From positions 98,414,784-98,478,783 of the forward strand of contig OZ035962.1 in NCBI GenBank assembly GCA_964034945.1: a stretch of 64,000 bases of DNA. The letters are read 5' to 3'. This stretch comes from Chrysopilus asiliformis (lineage: Eukaryota > Arthropoda > Insecta > Diptera > Rhagionidae). The notes under the pieces were generated by a model. That model had not been told where the DNA came from. It saw nothing but the letters and a program-made list of their open reading frames with translations, and ran no database searches. The translations under genes and the position numbers were made by a program. Shown here piece by piece: positions 28,758 to 41,666 of the stretch (position 1 is the stretch's first letter; each line of letters starts with the position of its first letter).

Positions 28758-31416
28758 TCTAACGTATATGGAAATGTATGGAAATTGAAAACGTGGTTAA
28801 GGTTTGCGAGTTGCTTTTAATTTTAAAAAAAAGAATAAAGATATTAAATAATTAAGAATTGTAGTTCGAAAAAGATTTTATTAAATTGTTCAGGAACTTT
28901 GCAAATTCCTTTGCAAATTAAAAATCACAGCAAAATATTTTTGCTATTTTGCTTAGTTTTATATAAAAATAGTAGTAATATTAAAGAAACTGTATTGGCA
29001 GTTTGAAAAAGTCCTCTTAAAGAAGCCCCACGACAGTGGGCGAGACAAACGTTAAGGCATTTCAATAAAATATTCAAGGAATAAATGCAAAAACCGAAAC
29101 ACCGAAGAAATAAAATAAAAAAATCAACATTAACACGGTCGAAAGTACACAATGCATTGCTACAAGATTATTTTGAAATTATGCGCAAAATAAAGATATT
29201 CTTAACCAGCAAAGTTTTTGAAGAATTAATTGCAGACCGTTTATTTCATGAAAATAAAAGCCAACTATCAAAGAGCTTATTATTTCTATATGAACAAACA
29301 TTCCAACATTAAATAAAACATAATTTCTCATAGTGAATTGCGGATTTCCATGGTTGAATATTTTACATCAAAGTTTTTTTATGGAACCAATTAAATCATT
29401 TTTGCAATAAATAATCAAACGCCTGTAAATAATATTCTTAATGGGAAATTTATTTAACAGGAAATTTATTTGAAAAACTTTTTTCTTTGAATATGTTTTT
29501 AGGTCGCTTATTTAAAGCTACAATTTTAAATTTCTATTAATTAAATTCTTATTTTAAAATTATTACTTGTAAAGACGTTATTTTTTCCAATTTTTAAGGT
29601 AAATTTCATTGAAGTTTTTTTTCTACCGCTAGACCGTAAAGTGGAAAATCATTCGCTGACTGAATATACACGTCTAAAGTGAATGATATGTTAGTAAGCA
29701 GAAAAAATCTCATTAAGTACATCTTCAAAGACACTCGGTATCTCATAAATTTTCATGGCATGGCAGAATCATTGACTGAAAAATTGTCACACTTTATGCA
29801 ATTTAAAATGAAATATCGCGAGGAAAAGCGCAGCGAAAGCATAAAGTATTCCACAAATAGAAGGCCTCGCTTGCATCCCAATCATCTAACCATATTGAAT
29901 GCCTGCCCCATTGGTTGGAATTCCAAAAAGGTGAACAGGGAACGATTCAGAGGAACGATGAGAGAATCCTGGAATGGATAGAGTGACTACGCTGAAACCA
30001 TAAAGCGTAGCGTAGCTAGCGGGTAGCCAAGCGTAGGGCTTTTGGGTAACTATAACTAAAACTTCCTCCGCCGCATAACATTCCAAAGTCCAGCCTATAC
30101 AGTATATACACTCACCGTCATCCATTCCCAGAGAGTGGAGCACGGTGTTCTGCATTCCCAACGGGATTTTACAGCAAATCCCGGAGCCCCACTACTATAT
30201 TGCATGGCAGGAACCAATTTGAACCCAGCCGCAGTTCATCCTCCCCCGCTACTTCCATTTGAGTGCCCAGAAGGGAGATAGTCCCCGGATATGAATCACA
30301 ATACCGTGTGACACATGACACGGCCAAATGAGAAAAAAGCTCCCAGATCCCAGGATATAACTAGTAAAAAAAAAAGGTTGATTGCAATTTTTTGTACCCG
30401 ATGAACCGATAAGTTTAGCAAAGAGGGAAACCTGGCCCTGCGAAGAAGGCTCGACCCGAACGTACAGCATCATCGAACTGAACGACATGTCTATTTACTA
30501 CCGTTCCTACTCACTGTGAATCAGGACCAAACGAAAATGTATACGTGCAGGTTCCACGAGCAAGAGCAAAATCACAAGGACCAACGTCGTTACCAGTGAA
30601 GTTTGTTTATGAAAAACTCCCGGCATCCAACTTAAATATAGACGACAAGGATCCTTGATTTTGCTTCGTACTACCCCGTATCGGATGATTTCTTAGAGCC
30701 ATGTGCTACATATAATTATCCTTGTTTAAAGTGGCATTAGTAAAGGACGCTACATTTGCTCCATTCGCATAAGATTTACACTCTCATTACTTACGCTTCA
30801 TTCTTCAAGTTACTAGCACCACTAATAAGTATACCCTCAGTGCTTAGTAAGGCGTGAATTAGCAATTATTGGCACTTTACATGAGGGCTATTAATAAATA
30901 TGCCAAATTTGCATTCCAAGTGATGATCTTTTTCCCGACGCGGCGACATTTTACTTTGAAGTGGTCTCCAACAGAAATTTACCAAGAATTACTCCCTCCA
31001 AAATTAAATTTTTTTCACAAATCATGATTTTATTTTTGTTACTAAACAATTTTGTTATTTTTTTCCAATTTCCAAAGGTTTCTCTTTACTGCAGCAAGCA
31101 TGTAACCATTGGACCTCACTTTAATCTGGTAAATTATTTTCAGTCAGGTACAAAGAAAATGTCAATAAACGATTTTCATATTTTTCCCCTTCGGCTACAA
31201 TACAGCAATGTCATCAAGTTTATTAGATTTTTCGTCCTTCAATGGATTTTCCATTCTAAAAACAGACAACGTTTCTAAATAAAAAGAACAGAAATAGAAG
31301 GCACATAAAGAAAATCATATTGACCACTTTAAATAGCTTCAGTATATTTCTGTTTTGTGTACCTAGAAATTGAAAATTTTATCAAAACAAAAGTATTTAA
31401 AAAAAAAACTTTTTGT
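28758..31416. other. gene-free interval
   Basis: AT-rich to about 29,600, then more mixed composition to about 30,900. The frames at 29679-29981 (+) and 29886-30161 (-) overlap and show no domain I recognise. No confident gene. Confidence 0.4.
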
Positions 31417-31757
31417 TATTTGACTAATTTTCTAAAATATTTCAAAAACTTCATTCTTTGAAAGTCGCTTCAGAAGATTACGCTGTTGATTACGTAGCAA
31501 TACCTTGCAAAAATAGTTAATTTCAATTATAAAAATAGTCAATTTAACTACGAAATAGTAAATTTTACTACTAAGTAGTTAATTTTATTACAAAAATAGA
31601 TAATTTGGGCTATTTTTGTAATTGAAATTAACTATTATATAGTTATTTAAAATTAAATATTTTAGATTCCCCATCATAAAATAGTTATAAAATATTTGCA
31701 TTTACGATTTTTTTTTGCGTGTAAAACTGAGTTTGGATCTAATTCTGGGTTTACACA
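31417..31757 (+). repeat. 341-bp direct repeat, left copy
   Basis: Runs from 'tatttgactaattttc' to 'gggtttacaca' and is repeated at 32203-32542 with a few percent of differences and small indels. Inside, AATAGTTAATTTCAATTA and TAATTGAAATTAACTATT form an 18-bp perfect inverted pair around TAGT-rich words. Confidence 0.9.
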
Positions 31758-32203
31758 TTGAATATGTACAAATATAGAAGAATAATGATTAGTTTTCACC
31801 TTGGGCCGATGGTGGCGATAGTGAGTCTAATAATCGTTCTTTCTCTCTCATTTTTATGTAATATGGTAGCTTTTAGTTTAGATTCAAATTGAGAATTTCC
31901 CCACAAATATCCCAGACCAAAAAGCACGCACACATTTAAGAAGCAAAGCGGTGTTGCGTTGATTCTTATGGTGTCATACGAGGAATGAACTGAACACGTA
32001 CAGCACACAATGATAAACCGCGATCATTGCGATTACAAATTTCCCATTGTGCTTAAAGTTTTAGGGTATTTTAGTTAATACTCATACCTAAGCTTTAAGT
32101 TTGGGGGATTTTTATTTAATACTTGAACCGCAGACACTATCGCCACCATCGGCCCAAGGTGAAAACTAATCATTATTCTTCTATATTTGTACATATTCAA
32201 TGT
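31755..32203. mobile_element. element with perfect 69-bp inverted repeats
   Basis: Arms 31755-31823 and 32135-32203 are exact reverse complements over 69 bp (inner end CACTATCGCCACCATCGG). They enclose 311 bp of non-coding sequence. The arms are identical, although the direct repeats outside them have diverged. Confidence 0.85.
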
Positions 32204-32542
32204 ATTTGACTAATTTTCTAAAATATTTCCAAAACTTCATTGAAAGTCGCTTCAGAAGATTACGCTGTTGATTACGTAGCAATACCTTGCAAAAATAGTT
32301 AATTTCAATTATAAAAATAGTCAATTTAACTACAAAATAGTAAATTTTACTACTAAGTAGTTAATTTTATTACAAAAATAGATAATTTGGGCTATGTTTG
32401 TATTTGTAATTGAAATTAACTATTTTAGTTATTTGAAATTAAATATTTTAGATTCCCCGTCATAAAATAGTTATAAAATATTTGCATTTACGATTTTTTT
32501 TGCGTGTAAAACTGAGTTTGGATCTAATGCTGGGTTTACACA
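32203..32542 (+). repeat. 340-bp direct repeat, right copy
   Basis: Second copy of 31417-31757, in the same orientation. Its last 18 bases also form the left end of the foldback element at 32525-32785. Confidence 0.9.
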
Positions 32543-32785
32543 AATGACAGATAATAACAATCTGTCATAAAAGAATAGACAAGTTCATTTTTTTATGAGA
32601 TATTGTCATTTTTCTGACAGAAATAATGACAAAAATGATACTATTTATGCTGCGTTTTCGTGTAAATAGTATCATTTTTGTCATTATTTCTGTCAGAAAA
32701 ATGACAATCTCTCATAAAAGAAAGAACTTCTCCATTCTTCTATGACAGATTGTCATAATCTGTCATTCGTGTAAACCCAGCATTA
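32525..32785. mobile_element. foldback MITE with ATGCTGGGTTTACAC ends, TA-flanked
   Basis: The ends ATGCTGGGTTTACAC and GTGTAAACCCAGCAT are inverted and flanked by TA. The arms run about 120 bp, with repeated TGACA/TGTCA words. The loop itself contains a degenerate end motif (atgctgcgttttcgtgta). A further partial right end (gtaaacgcagcatta) lies at about 32836-32850. Confidence 0.85.
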
Positions 32786-32850
32786 CATGAGAATGACAAT
32801 TTATGACAAAAAAAAATGACAAATTTGTCATTCATGTAAACGCAGCATTA

Positions 32851-34642
32851 GGGACAAAGTAAATAAGAAAGTCTGAAAATTCTATTAATTCTGAATATTG
32901 AATTAATTAAATTCAAAATTACAAAAAATCTATTTATATATTTGATAACAAATTTCTGTCGCATCGATGTAACCTTTAAAAGTAATTCCCGAAATTAAAC
33001 TGCTGTAAAATTCCTATCATTTCAATAGGAATCCAACATAGTGTGAATTTGAACACCTGAAGATTTTTCACATCATTCACTCATTGGAAATCTAGAATTT
33101 CAGCACAGCATCTCGTTTCTCTTGTACCACATTTCCACTACGGCGAAGTGGGTGAGATCAGATGTAAAAGGATTTTAATGCAAGAAAAGTTTCAATTTCC
33201 ACCAGCATTACTTATTTCTCGTTCGGTTTCTAATGTCTCTTATTCAAAATGGAAATTCATACCCCCATAGACTGACACACATCAACAGCCCGGAAAAGTT
33301 CCTTTAAGGAAACGGCATTATTTTCATAATAGATGAGTCGAGTGTTTTGCCAAAATGGGTTGCATTATTTAAATAATTAATTGGCAAATCGCTAAGACTT
33401 CTTTTTTTTTGTTCAATTAAAAATGAGGTGGGAAAACCTTTGTAATTAATTGATGTGCATTTAATTAATTCAATCTGAAATTCGTGGTAATTCCATTTTC
33501 AGAAACCAGTACTGTAAAATAATTGAAATTATTCTGTAAATACAAATTAAAATAGATATTTATGCGAATGTATTAGAAATGCAATTAATATTGCAACTGT
33601 CGTATTTTCTTTATTTGAAAGTTACAAAATTTATAGTTTCGAAATTATACGCGAACATACATAAGTCTAAAATATTAATGTCGATATAAATTGATGTTAT
33701 ATTTCACTTGTAGTTGTAGAATTCATAATTTAAATAAAATCTGAAATGACGAAGTTTTCCTGAATCAGCTACATAATATATAGAGGGACTATAAAAGCGG
33801 AGTGCTTCGAATATATTTCCTTTGGCCGGCTTAGGGGCTTTTCAAAACTTTCCTCTACATGCGATAATTTTATGTTGAACAAATTCGATGTATATGCAAA
33901 TCAGAATGAAATCCTCTTAAAATCGGATTTTATCCAAAATAATAATCAAATCTCTGACCCAGGACCAATCTGAGCTTATCTCCTTTTCCCTAGCTCTCTC
34001 AATGCCCAAAAGTATTCATCCCTTTCGCCAGAATTCTATGTTGACTGCTAGGCTTCATCGTCAACTTTTCTCTGGTCAAGCAATGACCATCCCGTCCCTC
34101 TGATTTATTTCACGTGAACATTTTCTGAATAGACAGATATTCTTTTATTTTATTTATGCAGTCAATGTCATAGTTTCTGAATACTGTACCGTGGGGCCCA
34201 TTTCGAGAATTATCCTTTTTTTGTTTTTATAGAGAACTGACAAGAAACGAATATCCATATGCTACACATATTGTCAATTCAGTATAAATATTTAAATGAG
34301 CGATGATGAATTTCAGCTCAAGGAATTCATACTTAAATTTTTAACAGTTTTTGGGCTCCATTTAGTATTTACGGATTTTTCTCATATCCTTAGAAAAGTT
34401 TAAAAACACTAAAATGCCGTTTATTTCCAATTCCTGCTCCCTCTAAAGTCGTCTTGAAGTTTGATACAAAAAAACATTTTTTTATTGGAAAAAAAGCAAT
34501 AACACAACTAAAAAGATTTTGTTCTTTTGAGCAAATAACACCGAACTGTTCTACCATAAATAATTACAGAGAATTGGCTCCTTTTAAAGGTTTTTAATTT
34601 AGTTAGGTTAAAAATTTTTAAACTGATTTTTTTTACCTATTT
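32851..34642. other. gene-free interval
   Basis: AT-rich, no coding frame of note and no recognised element end. Confidence 0.4.
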
Positions 34643-34785
34643 AAGAGCCACCGGATTATAGGGGGATGGTGAGGGGTTAACGAACTTTCTCGCGATTTTT
34701 CATATGATTTCTGCCATGATTTCTGTGAAAAAACACAAGAAAGTTCGTTAACCCCTCACCATCCCCCTGCAATTCGGTGGCTCTT
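34643..34785. mobile_element. short hairpin MITE (143 bp, 48-bp arms)
   Basis: AAGAGCCACCG at the left is mirrored by CGGTGGCTCTT at the right. The pairing continues through GGGGGATGGTGAGGGG, then TTAACGAACTTTCT. Only a few mismatches occur near the 'attata/tgcaat' segment, and the loop is about 46 nt. Non-coding. Confidence 0.85.
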
Positions 34786-34960
34786 GAAGCCATATATGGA
34801 TGAAACTAGAGACTGTGCCCTTTCCAAAAAGTATTCAACCAAAGTGAAAACTACACGGGTTCAGAAGTTAACCCAGGGCCCCGAAAAACGCTATTTCCTG
34901 CATGGTTCTTTGCGCGACGATATTTCGTGTGCAAACTACATGCAAACAAAAATTTAGCAT

Positions 34961-35640
34961 TTTATACCCTATATGATATATCATATAGGAGTATATTAGA
35001 TTTAGTAATGCATTTGTAATGCATCGAACCAATCATCGAACATAAAAATGAACTACATCATGGTGTGAGGGATGACAACAGATTTTCATTTCCTCATTCC
35101 CGTCCGTCTGTCCGTTCGTCCATCCGTGCACACCATAACTTTCTAAAGGATCGAACAGTAGTTGCGTTTCTCGTAAATGGCTAGGCTGAGGTCTTGAACG
35201 CGCAAAATTAGACCATTCCCTCCCCCCTCTCGCATTCAAATGAAACAGTTTTTTGCAATTTTCTCGAAAACGGTGAGTTATATTGAAAAATGTATAGAGG
35301 TAAAATGTGTTTTGAATAAGATTTTACATAGCTCATCCATACATCGACAATCGGACCTCTGTTTCTCCCTCTCCCTTACGAATGGAATACTTTTTTCCTG
35401 CTTTCTCGAAAACTGTGCTTCGTATCGAAAAATTTGTAAAGATGAAATGTGTTTAGAATCTGATTTTACATGACCGTTCGATACATTAAAATTCATTCGG
35501 TCCACTCTTTTTCCTTTCTCCTATGCAAATGAATTTTTTTAAATAAATATTTTATCCGTCATTATATAAAGTATTTGACTATTGGCCCCTGGCAATTGTA
35601 GCTTTTCTTATGTTTTTTCGACCATTTTTGTACAAGAAAT
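34961..35640 (+). repeat. family C dispersed repeat, long copy
   Basis: Starts with a strong hairpin at 34963-34995 (inner stem TATATGAT/ATCATATA). Next come 'aaaaatgaactaca', a short GTCC/GTCT tract near 35101, 'accataactttc', and two rounds of 'ttcctg/gcaatttt/ctttctcgaaaac.g'. It ends near 'ttttcttatgttttt'. Non-coding. Confidence 0.8.
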
Positions 35641-37324
35641 TTTAAAACTTTTGGGCAGACATGAAACCAACAAATGTCCGTTCGAATTCTATCAGACGTC
35701 GATTTCGTTGTCAGAAATTATGCTGGAGCAAAATGTTGGCTGGGATATTATTTAAATTGTGAAATTTCATAAATCTCAAACCTAACCTCATTCACTAACC
35801 AGACTAACCAGAATTTCATTTATTTAAACATGTAAAAGTGAATTAAAGCATCAACCATAATCAGCCACGACAATTCTGAAAAGTAAACACACAATAATTA
35901 ACAGCATAAAACCGTCGTATAACAAACTCATACGAATATTGTACCTCTAATTAACCCACATATATTTCCATTTGTCTCACTACGACAAGCTTTTTCAAAA
36001 TTACTTTGCATAAACATTTTCATTTTGTGGATTTTAGATGGTTTTGTTTTATTTATAAACGAATGAATGAACATGTTTCCAAAAATTTGACGAGTTAAGA
36101 AAAGTTAAATTTGATTTCATTTATTTATTGAAATTATTATTTAAATGAAAACAAAGTGTGAAAATTTTTGGTTGCTTGATATTTCATTTCAGAAAATTAT
36201 CCCCTTTTCACTGTTCTGCCATCAAACAACAAGACACCGCCGCCGGCTTCGCAAGTAAAAAATTTTCTCTGTGTCTGTGACTTCAATTTACATACATTTA
36301 CGTATATTAGCCACGATATGTAAAATTAGAATATCTATAGATACACAAATGTTCATATATTCTAATATAAAATTCCAAACGTTTCAAAATTCATATACAT
36401 AAATATATGCCTATATATGTGTCAGAACCATAACAAAACTACCCTCAATCACAAGTCCTTTCCAGTTTAAGGTACATTTGTACCGACAATAAAGCTTTCC
36501 TTGCCTCTCGAACTCCATCCATATCCGATGGGACAAAATTTTCCAGTCCGGAAAAAGGAAGAGAACAACTCAAAAGGATAATTAAGGTCCCTTTTCACTT
36601 TTCAATTTTGAAAATCACATGTGAATTCGGTATGTGCACATGTTATCCTTAACCAACCAAGCAACCAGCTTCCCTGGACACGAACTCGTTAGGACCGATT
36701 TGCATTAGTTTTGTGCCTTCGAAACAGAAACAGAAACAGTCGAAACAGACAAAGCAAAAGGGATATTTTTGTTCATTTTGTTCACTTTTTTTGAATAAAG
36801 CACTAAATTGAAGTATACATCATCTATAGAGAAATTTTTACTCCATTATATACACCGCATCAATCACCAATCAAACCAACATAAAAAAGTTAAATATAAA
36901 ACTTTTAAAGAATGGTTAAATTATTTTGAAAATTCACATTCCGAAATTTAACATTTTTGATTGATACCTTGTAAAATAGATTTGCATGTTTCCCAAACCA
37001 TAAAAAATTAATCCATAGAGATGCTAATGCCCGACAAAAAGGATCAAAATTTGTCTATAAAGTCGGCGAAAAGTTATTCGTAAAATATGGTCCGGAAATA
37101 AAATTCAGAATTTACCATTTCTCATAAGAACAAAGTAGATATATTTAGATGCATCTATAAAAATAGTTCATCACGTACTAATGTTTAAAATTTAAAACAA
37201 AACAGAATTATTAAGAAAAAATTCGTGCGAAAAATGTTTTTAAAATGTTTGAATCTTAGCTACCAGCTTGTGCGCTTTTTATGAGAAAAAAAATTGTTTG
37301 TGAAACCAAAAAAAGGATTTAATA
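35641..37324. other. gene-free interval
   Basis: AT-rich, with a short (GAAACA)n tract near 36720-36750. No gene or element end recognised. Confidence 0.4.
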
Positions 37325-37617
37325 GGTTAAAGCAGCGTTTCTCAACCTTTCAGTATTCGCGGCCCAATTTTCAATCAAAATTGTCATCGCGCCCCCCCTG
37401 CATACAATAAAATGTATACAATAATAACGTAATTTGAGTATTTTGGCGCTAAACCTACACTACTACCCTAATTTTAAACACAAATTACCAAGAAAACTGT
37501 AATTTATTGACATTTGGCAACACCGATCCTCAGCGTTGCCAAAACAAGAATCTGGTGCCTTTTTATTGCTCTTGCGTCATTTTTGCGGTTTCACGAGAAG
37601 TTGTTTTAACCCTGAAA

Positions 37618-38041
37618 TCACAATGAACGCGAAACTGGCGCAGAAACTGTCACTTAAAAGTTTGGTTCCCACAAATTGTTTGAAGTGAGTACAGTGAACG
37701 TATAGAACGCAGCTACAACGTAACCGCAACGCAAAAGTTTGCAAACTTCTAACTTTGCCGCAGAATTCTGCGTTGACAGTTCATAAAGTGAGGTTGGAAA
37801 AATGTCGTTCGAGGAAAAATTGATAGCCTTAGTGCAAATAACAAAGATAAAGACCAACAAAGCAAATTATCGCTTCAAAATTATCCATTTTTGTAATTTT
37901 TCCAAGTTTATACCACTTTATATTATGTCACTTGTACTACTTCACGAGCTGCCATTGTACTCTGCCGCTAGAATTTTGCACTGCGTGACAGTTCAGAGCG
38001 TTGTAGTTGCGTTGGTTTCGCGCTGGTTTCGCGTTCATTGT
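37618..38041. repeat. inverted-repeat element inside the outer hAT
   Basis: CAATGAACGCGAAACTGGCG near 37620 is mirrored by CGCTGGTTTCGCGTTCATTG near 38021-38040. It encloses a short frame starting MSFEEKLIALVQ near 37802, which is too short to assign. It is directly followed by the inner hAT. Confidence 0.6.
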
Positions 38042-38045
38042 TCTC

Positions 38046-39114
38046 TAGGGCTTCTCATTTCCCGTAGAAATTGAAATCCCGGGATTCCGGGACAAAAATA
38101 TTCAAAATCCCGGGATCCCGGGAAATCCCGGGATTCGCTAACAAGCAAGAATTTATCCAATTAGATGGGAGAAAAATGTGTAAAATCAAAACAATACAAA
38201 AAAAATGCAAAATTTCAAAACTCATGTACTTGCTTATTCACTCACAATCACAATAAATAACTACGAATAAAGGCGAGTCTCGTTAAATATAAAATAACCA
38301 TAGGCAACGATACAAACCAAAACTACAAAATATTGGTAACTTGATCTATTTTATATTTTCCTAATTTTGAACGAAATTCGTTACTAGAGGGAAAAAGAAG
38401 TAAAAATTACGCAAATTTCGTGCTACAATATTTTTAATATCGTTAAAAAGAGTAAAAAACATAACAAAAGCTATAATTGCCAATCTGGCAATCATTGGAG
38501 ACCCGTATGGTGATATTCGTATCAAAATTCGAACAGTTATACCAAAATTCCACTTTGAAGTCAAACTTTCCAATAAGATTTTTTAAAATTTATTCCAATC
38601 GGATTTTGATGTATGGGAGTTTTATGTAGAATCGTATCCTAAATAACTTTTGTTCTTGCACTTTTTTGATAAGATGCACCGTTTTTGAGATATTCACAAA
38701 AACCGTTTTCGTTCGGGTACCCCCCCTAATGGTCCATTTTTTCCCATGAACGAACTTAGCCTCGCATTTTACGAAAAACGGATCTGCGCAAAATTTCAAG
38801 TCTCTAGCTCAATCCATGCGCCCGCAATCCGCGCCACAGACAGACAGACAGACGGACATGCAGAAATTAATTATTTTTATCATTCTAAACACACTGGTGT
38901 AATTCATTTTTGTGTGTGATGACGGGATCTTGGCGTTACAAAAGGTAAGGCAAAGTTAATATACCCTTTGGTTTCACCATACGGGTATAAAAATAATAAT
39001 AAGAAATAGCGGGATTCCCGGGAAATTTAATTGAAATCCCGGGATAACGGGATGATATTTTACCCCCGGGATCCTGGGAAAACGGGATCCCGAGATCCCG
39101 TTTGAGAAGCCCTA
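38046..39114. mobile_element. hAT-type element (inner), with CCCGGGAT subterminal repeats
   Basis: The ends TAGGGCTTCTCA and TGAGAAGCCCTA are exact inverses. The 8-bp flanks TTGTTCTC (38038-38045) and TTGTGCTC (39115-39122) match at 7 of 8. Subterminal 'atcccgggat' words are repeated many times at both ends. It is non-autonomous and contains a family B copy. Confidence 0.85.
38458..38993 (-). repeat. family B dispersed repeat, copy 3
   Basis: Reverse-oriented, with distal end left and terminal hairpin right (38960-38989). The GTCY tract is short (about 38837-38860). It lies inside the inner hAT. Confidence 0.88.
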
Positions 39115-39339
39115 TTGTGCTCCAAGCGTAACTTAATAAGTTAATTATTAAATATTATATCGAAATGTATTTTGTTTTGTATGTGGGTATGTACTTTCCT
39201 TTCAGTCAATTAATAAACTTTTTTAAATATTTTGTCTTGGATATGCTCGCGCCCCCCCCCCTTAAATGTACTCGCGCGCCTCTAAGGGGGCGCGCCCCAC
39301 AGGTTGAGAATCGCTGGGTTAAAGCAAACGCATATAGAA

Positions 39340-39425
39340 TCAATCGTCGAAAAAATATATTCACGAGTGTGTTTAAGATGAGGAATCTTCTTGATTTTTT
39401 CATGTCCGTCCGTCTGTCGCTGAAT
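39340..39425 (+). repeat. fragment related to families B/C
   Basis: Carries 'aatcaatcgtcg', 'gagtgtgtttaagatgag' and 'catgtccgtccgtctgtc' in family order, then diverges. Confidence 0.5.
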
Positions 39426-41165
39426 TTTCTAAAAAAACTACCATTAAAAGCATTTACCTCAATTTTAAATTGGGGCAATTGTGCCAAACTTTAAATGTTA
39501 GTTTCTCCAAACATAATTTTATTTCTAAATACTTTTTGTGTTGTTTTTTCGAAAATAAAATTTATCCTTCATGCTTTAAGATGTATAAATATGTGTTGTA
39601 AACCAGTGTAATGTAATAATAATAAACTACTTTGGTGACATTAATTATTCTTACGAGTTTAATAAAGTTTCAGTTACATTATATAAATTGTTTGTGTTTC
39701 GATGCCATCATATCTCACAGATCAACTTAACGACGATGCTAAGACATTGTAGAAAATCGTAGAATGAACCGCAGGCTAGCCCAACATATTTGCATATGAA
39801 AATTCGCCAATTACGTGAGTTGCATTAGTTGCACGTATCTATAAAGGGGGTGGTGTTAATTTAATTACAAGTTACTTCCCTTCAACGTTCACAAAGCACT
39901 CTATGTTATTCTATGCAGTACTTTTGGGTCCCAGTGGTCATCACATGACCATAATTCATGGCTAAGTCATCCTGTCGGGAATCCACCTCAACGCCTTCTA
40001 TTGAAAAGCTAATCCGAATATTCCAGCCGCAGGGATCAATGTGGGATGCTATGATGGAACATTATTACAGGTAGAAATTAACCTTCCACTTTCTAATCGC
40101 ATACAAAGCTCTGAGTTAATGATAATTAGAATCACTTTAGGGGTGATTATTTAATTCCTTGGTATTTAACCTCTGGCTCTGTATCTAAAATACCCATCTT
40201 CCGATTTACCTCTTCTACCGTGCCTATATCAGATTCTTTTGGCCAATTCGAGCGAATCGAGCTCAAATTAAATTCATTTATAGTATTCGCTTTTCACCTG
40301 AATTTCCACACATTTCCCTTGCACCAGCCTACCATCATACCCAATGTGTTAAAATCTGGTTGCACAAACTGGTTGCACAGACATACATAAATTCCTAATA
40401 TTCACCGCCAACTTCACCTTTACGCTCGTATATTTGAATGCAAATCATGAGTTATGGTCAACTGCAATCCCAAGACCTTCTAAGACATAAATTGTAAAAG
40501 AAAATCATGTCGTATTCCCCCTTATGAAACTTGAAAATTGCTCATCCTGTTAGTCTATTGAACGAATGCAAATATACTGATGATGAAAATTGTTGATGGC
40601 AACGAAGGGTGCTGCTGCTACTCGGACCAAAGTCCTTCTTGACTGTTTATCCCTTTAAGGACTTTATTGAAAAGTTACATAAGTTTTTGATGTGTAAACT
40701 GCTTTTAAATAAATTTTACTGTTGTCGATTTTCCGATGGTTTGATTCCATTGAAATCAACTGGAAAATGATGTGACCGGAAATTCGTGAGATCCCAACGT
40801 TTATTGCCATCAATGATGGTCAAAGTTTTACTTGTGAGATTCCTTTGACCATCTGCTGTTCAATCGATCTTTTATTTCCTTTCAATTTTCTTAGTGTATG
40901 AGTTTTAACTAGACGGTGAGTAAAATTTGTCTGATTTCAATATTTGCTTATTTTATTTATTTCAACAACAAATATCAACACTAATTTAATGTTTAAAGTC
41001 AGCTCAATTTGTTTGGAATCTACAACCCTTGAACAATTTTCGAGAATATTAAAAATTGTTGATACTAGGAATATTTTTTTTATATTTATCTGAGATTACT
41101 TTTTATGGTTATGTTAAACAAATATACCATTTTTTTTTAGAAAAAAAGCACAAATCAGATAATAA
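39426..41165. other. gene-free interval
   Basis: No coding frame, RNA gene or element end recognised. Confidence 0.4.
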
Positions 41166-41168
41166 TAA

Positions 41169-41666
41169 TAGTAATATATAAAAATGAGTTGGTGTCTGTC
41201 TGTCTGTCTGCCTGTCTGTCTGTCTGTTCCTCTTTCACGCAAAAACGGCTGAACCGATTGACTTGAAATTTGGCATGACTGTCTGTGGTAGTTCTGGTTC
41301 CAACATAGGCATACGGAAAATAGCGCGAGGGGTGGGGGGAGTAAGGGGAGGGGGTAAAGTGATTTCGAAACTTAGTTTTTGCGCTATGTTACTCTTTCGC
41401 GGGGAAACTACTGAACCGATTGGCCTGAAATTTGACATAGATGTTCGTCGGGGGTCCAGCCCCAACATAGACCCATTAAAAAGTAGCCCGAGAGGTGGGG
41501 GAGTAAGGGGAGGGGGTAAAGTGATCTCGAAACTTAGCTCTCCCTCTATGTTACCCTTTCGCGGGGAAACTGCCGAGCCGATTGGTCTGAAGTTTAGCTC
41601 CAACAAAGACCATAAAAAAATTTTTTTGAAAAAACTTAACGCGGCAAAGACGGGTATGCAAGCTAG
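41169..41666 (+). mobile_element. Helitron-like non-autonomous element, unit 3
   Basis: Same start (taatatataaaaatgag), GTCT tract, three core-bearing subunits and CTAG end (41663-41666) as 27766-28757. The terminal hairpin is degenerate (gcggcaaagacggg). Confidence 0.65.

Larger units (their letters stand above)
37333..39316. mobile_element. hAT-type element with 8-bp target duplication (outer)
   Basis: The ends CAGCGTTTCTCAACCT and AGGTTGAGAATCGCTG are inverted with one mismatch. They are flanked by identical 8-bp duplications GGTTAAAG (37325-37332 and 39317-39324). The CAG-N-GTTCTCAACCT form is a common hAT terminus. Subterminal GC-rich words (gcgcccccc) occur at both ends. No intact transposase is present. 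The interior holds an inverted-repeat element, a second hAT element and a family B copy. Confidence 0.92.

Noticed and set aside
29679..29981. 100-codon plus-strand frame as a host gene
   Set aside because: It overlaps an equally long minus-strand frame, shows no domain or signal, and has no supporting context.
31417..32542. Reading the 341-bp direct repeats as LTRs of a small retrotransposon
   Set aside because: The interior has no primer site or coding sequence and is almost entirely an inverted repeat. The TG...CA ends are present only if boundaries are chosen to fit, so it is kept as an unexplained composite.
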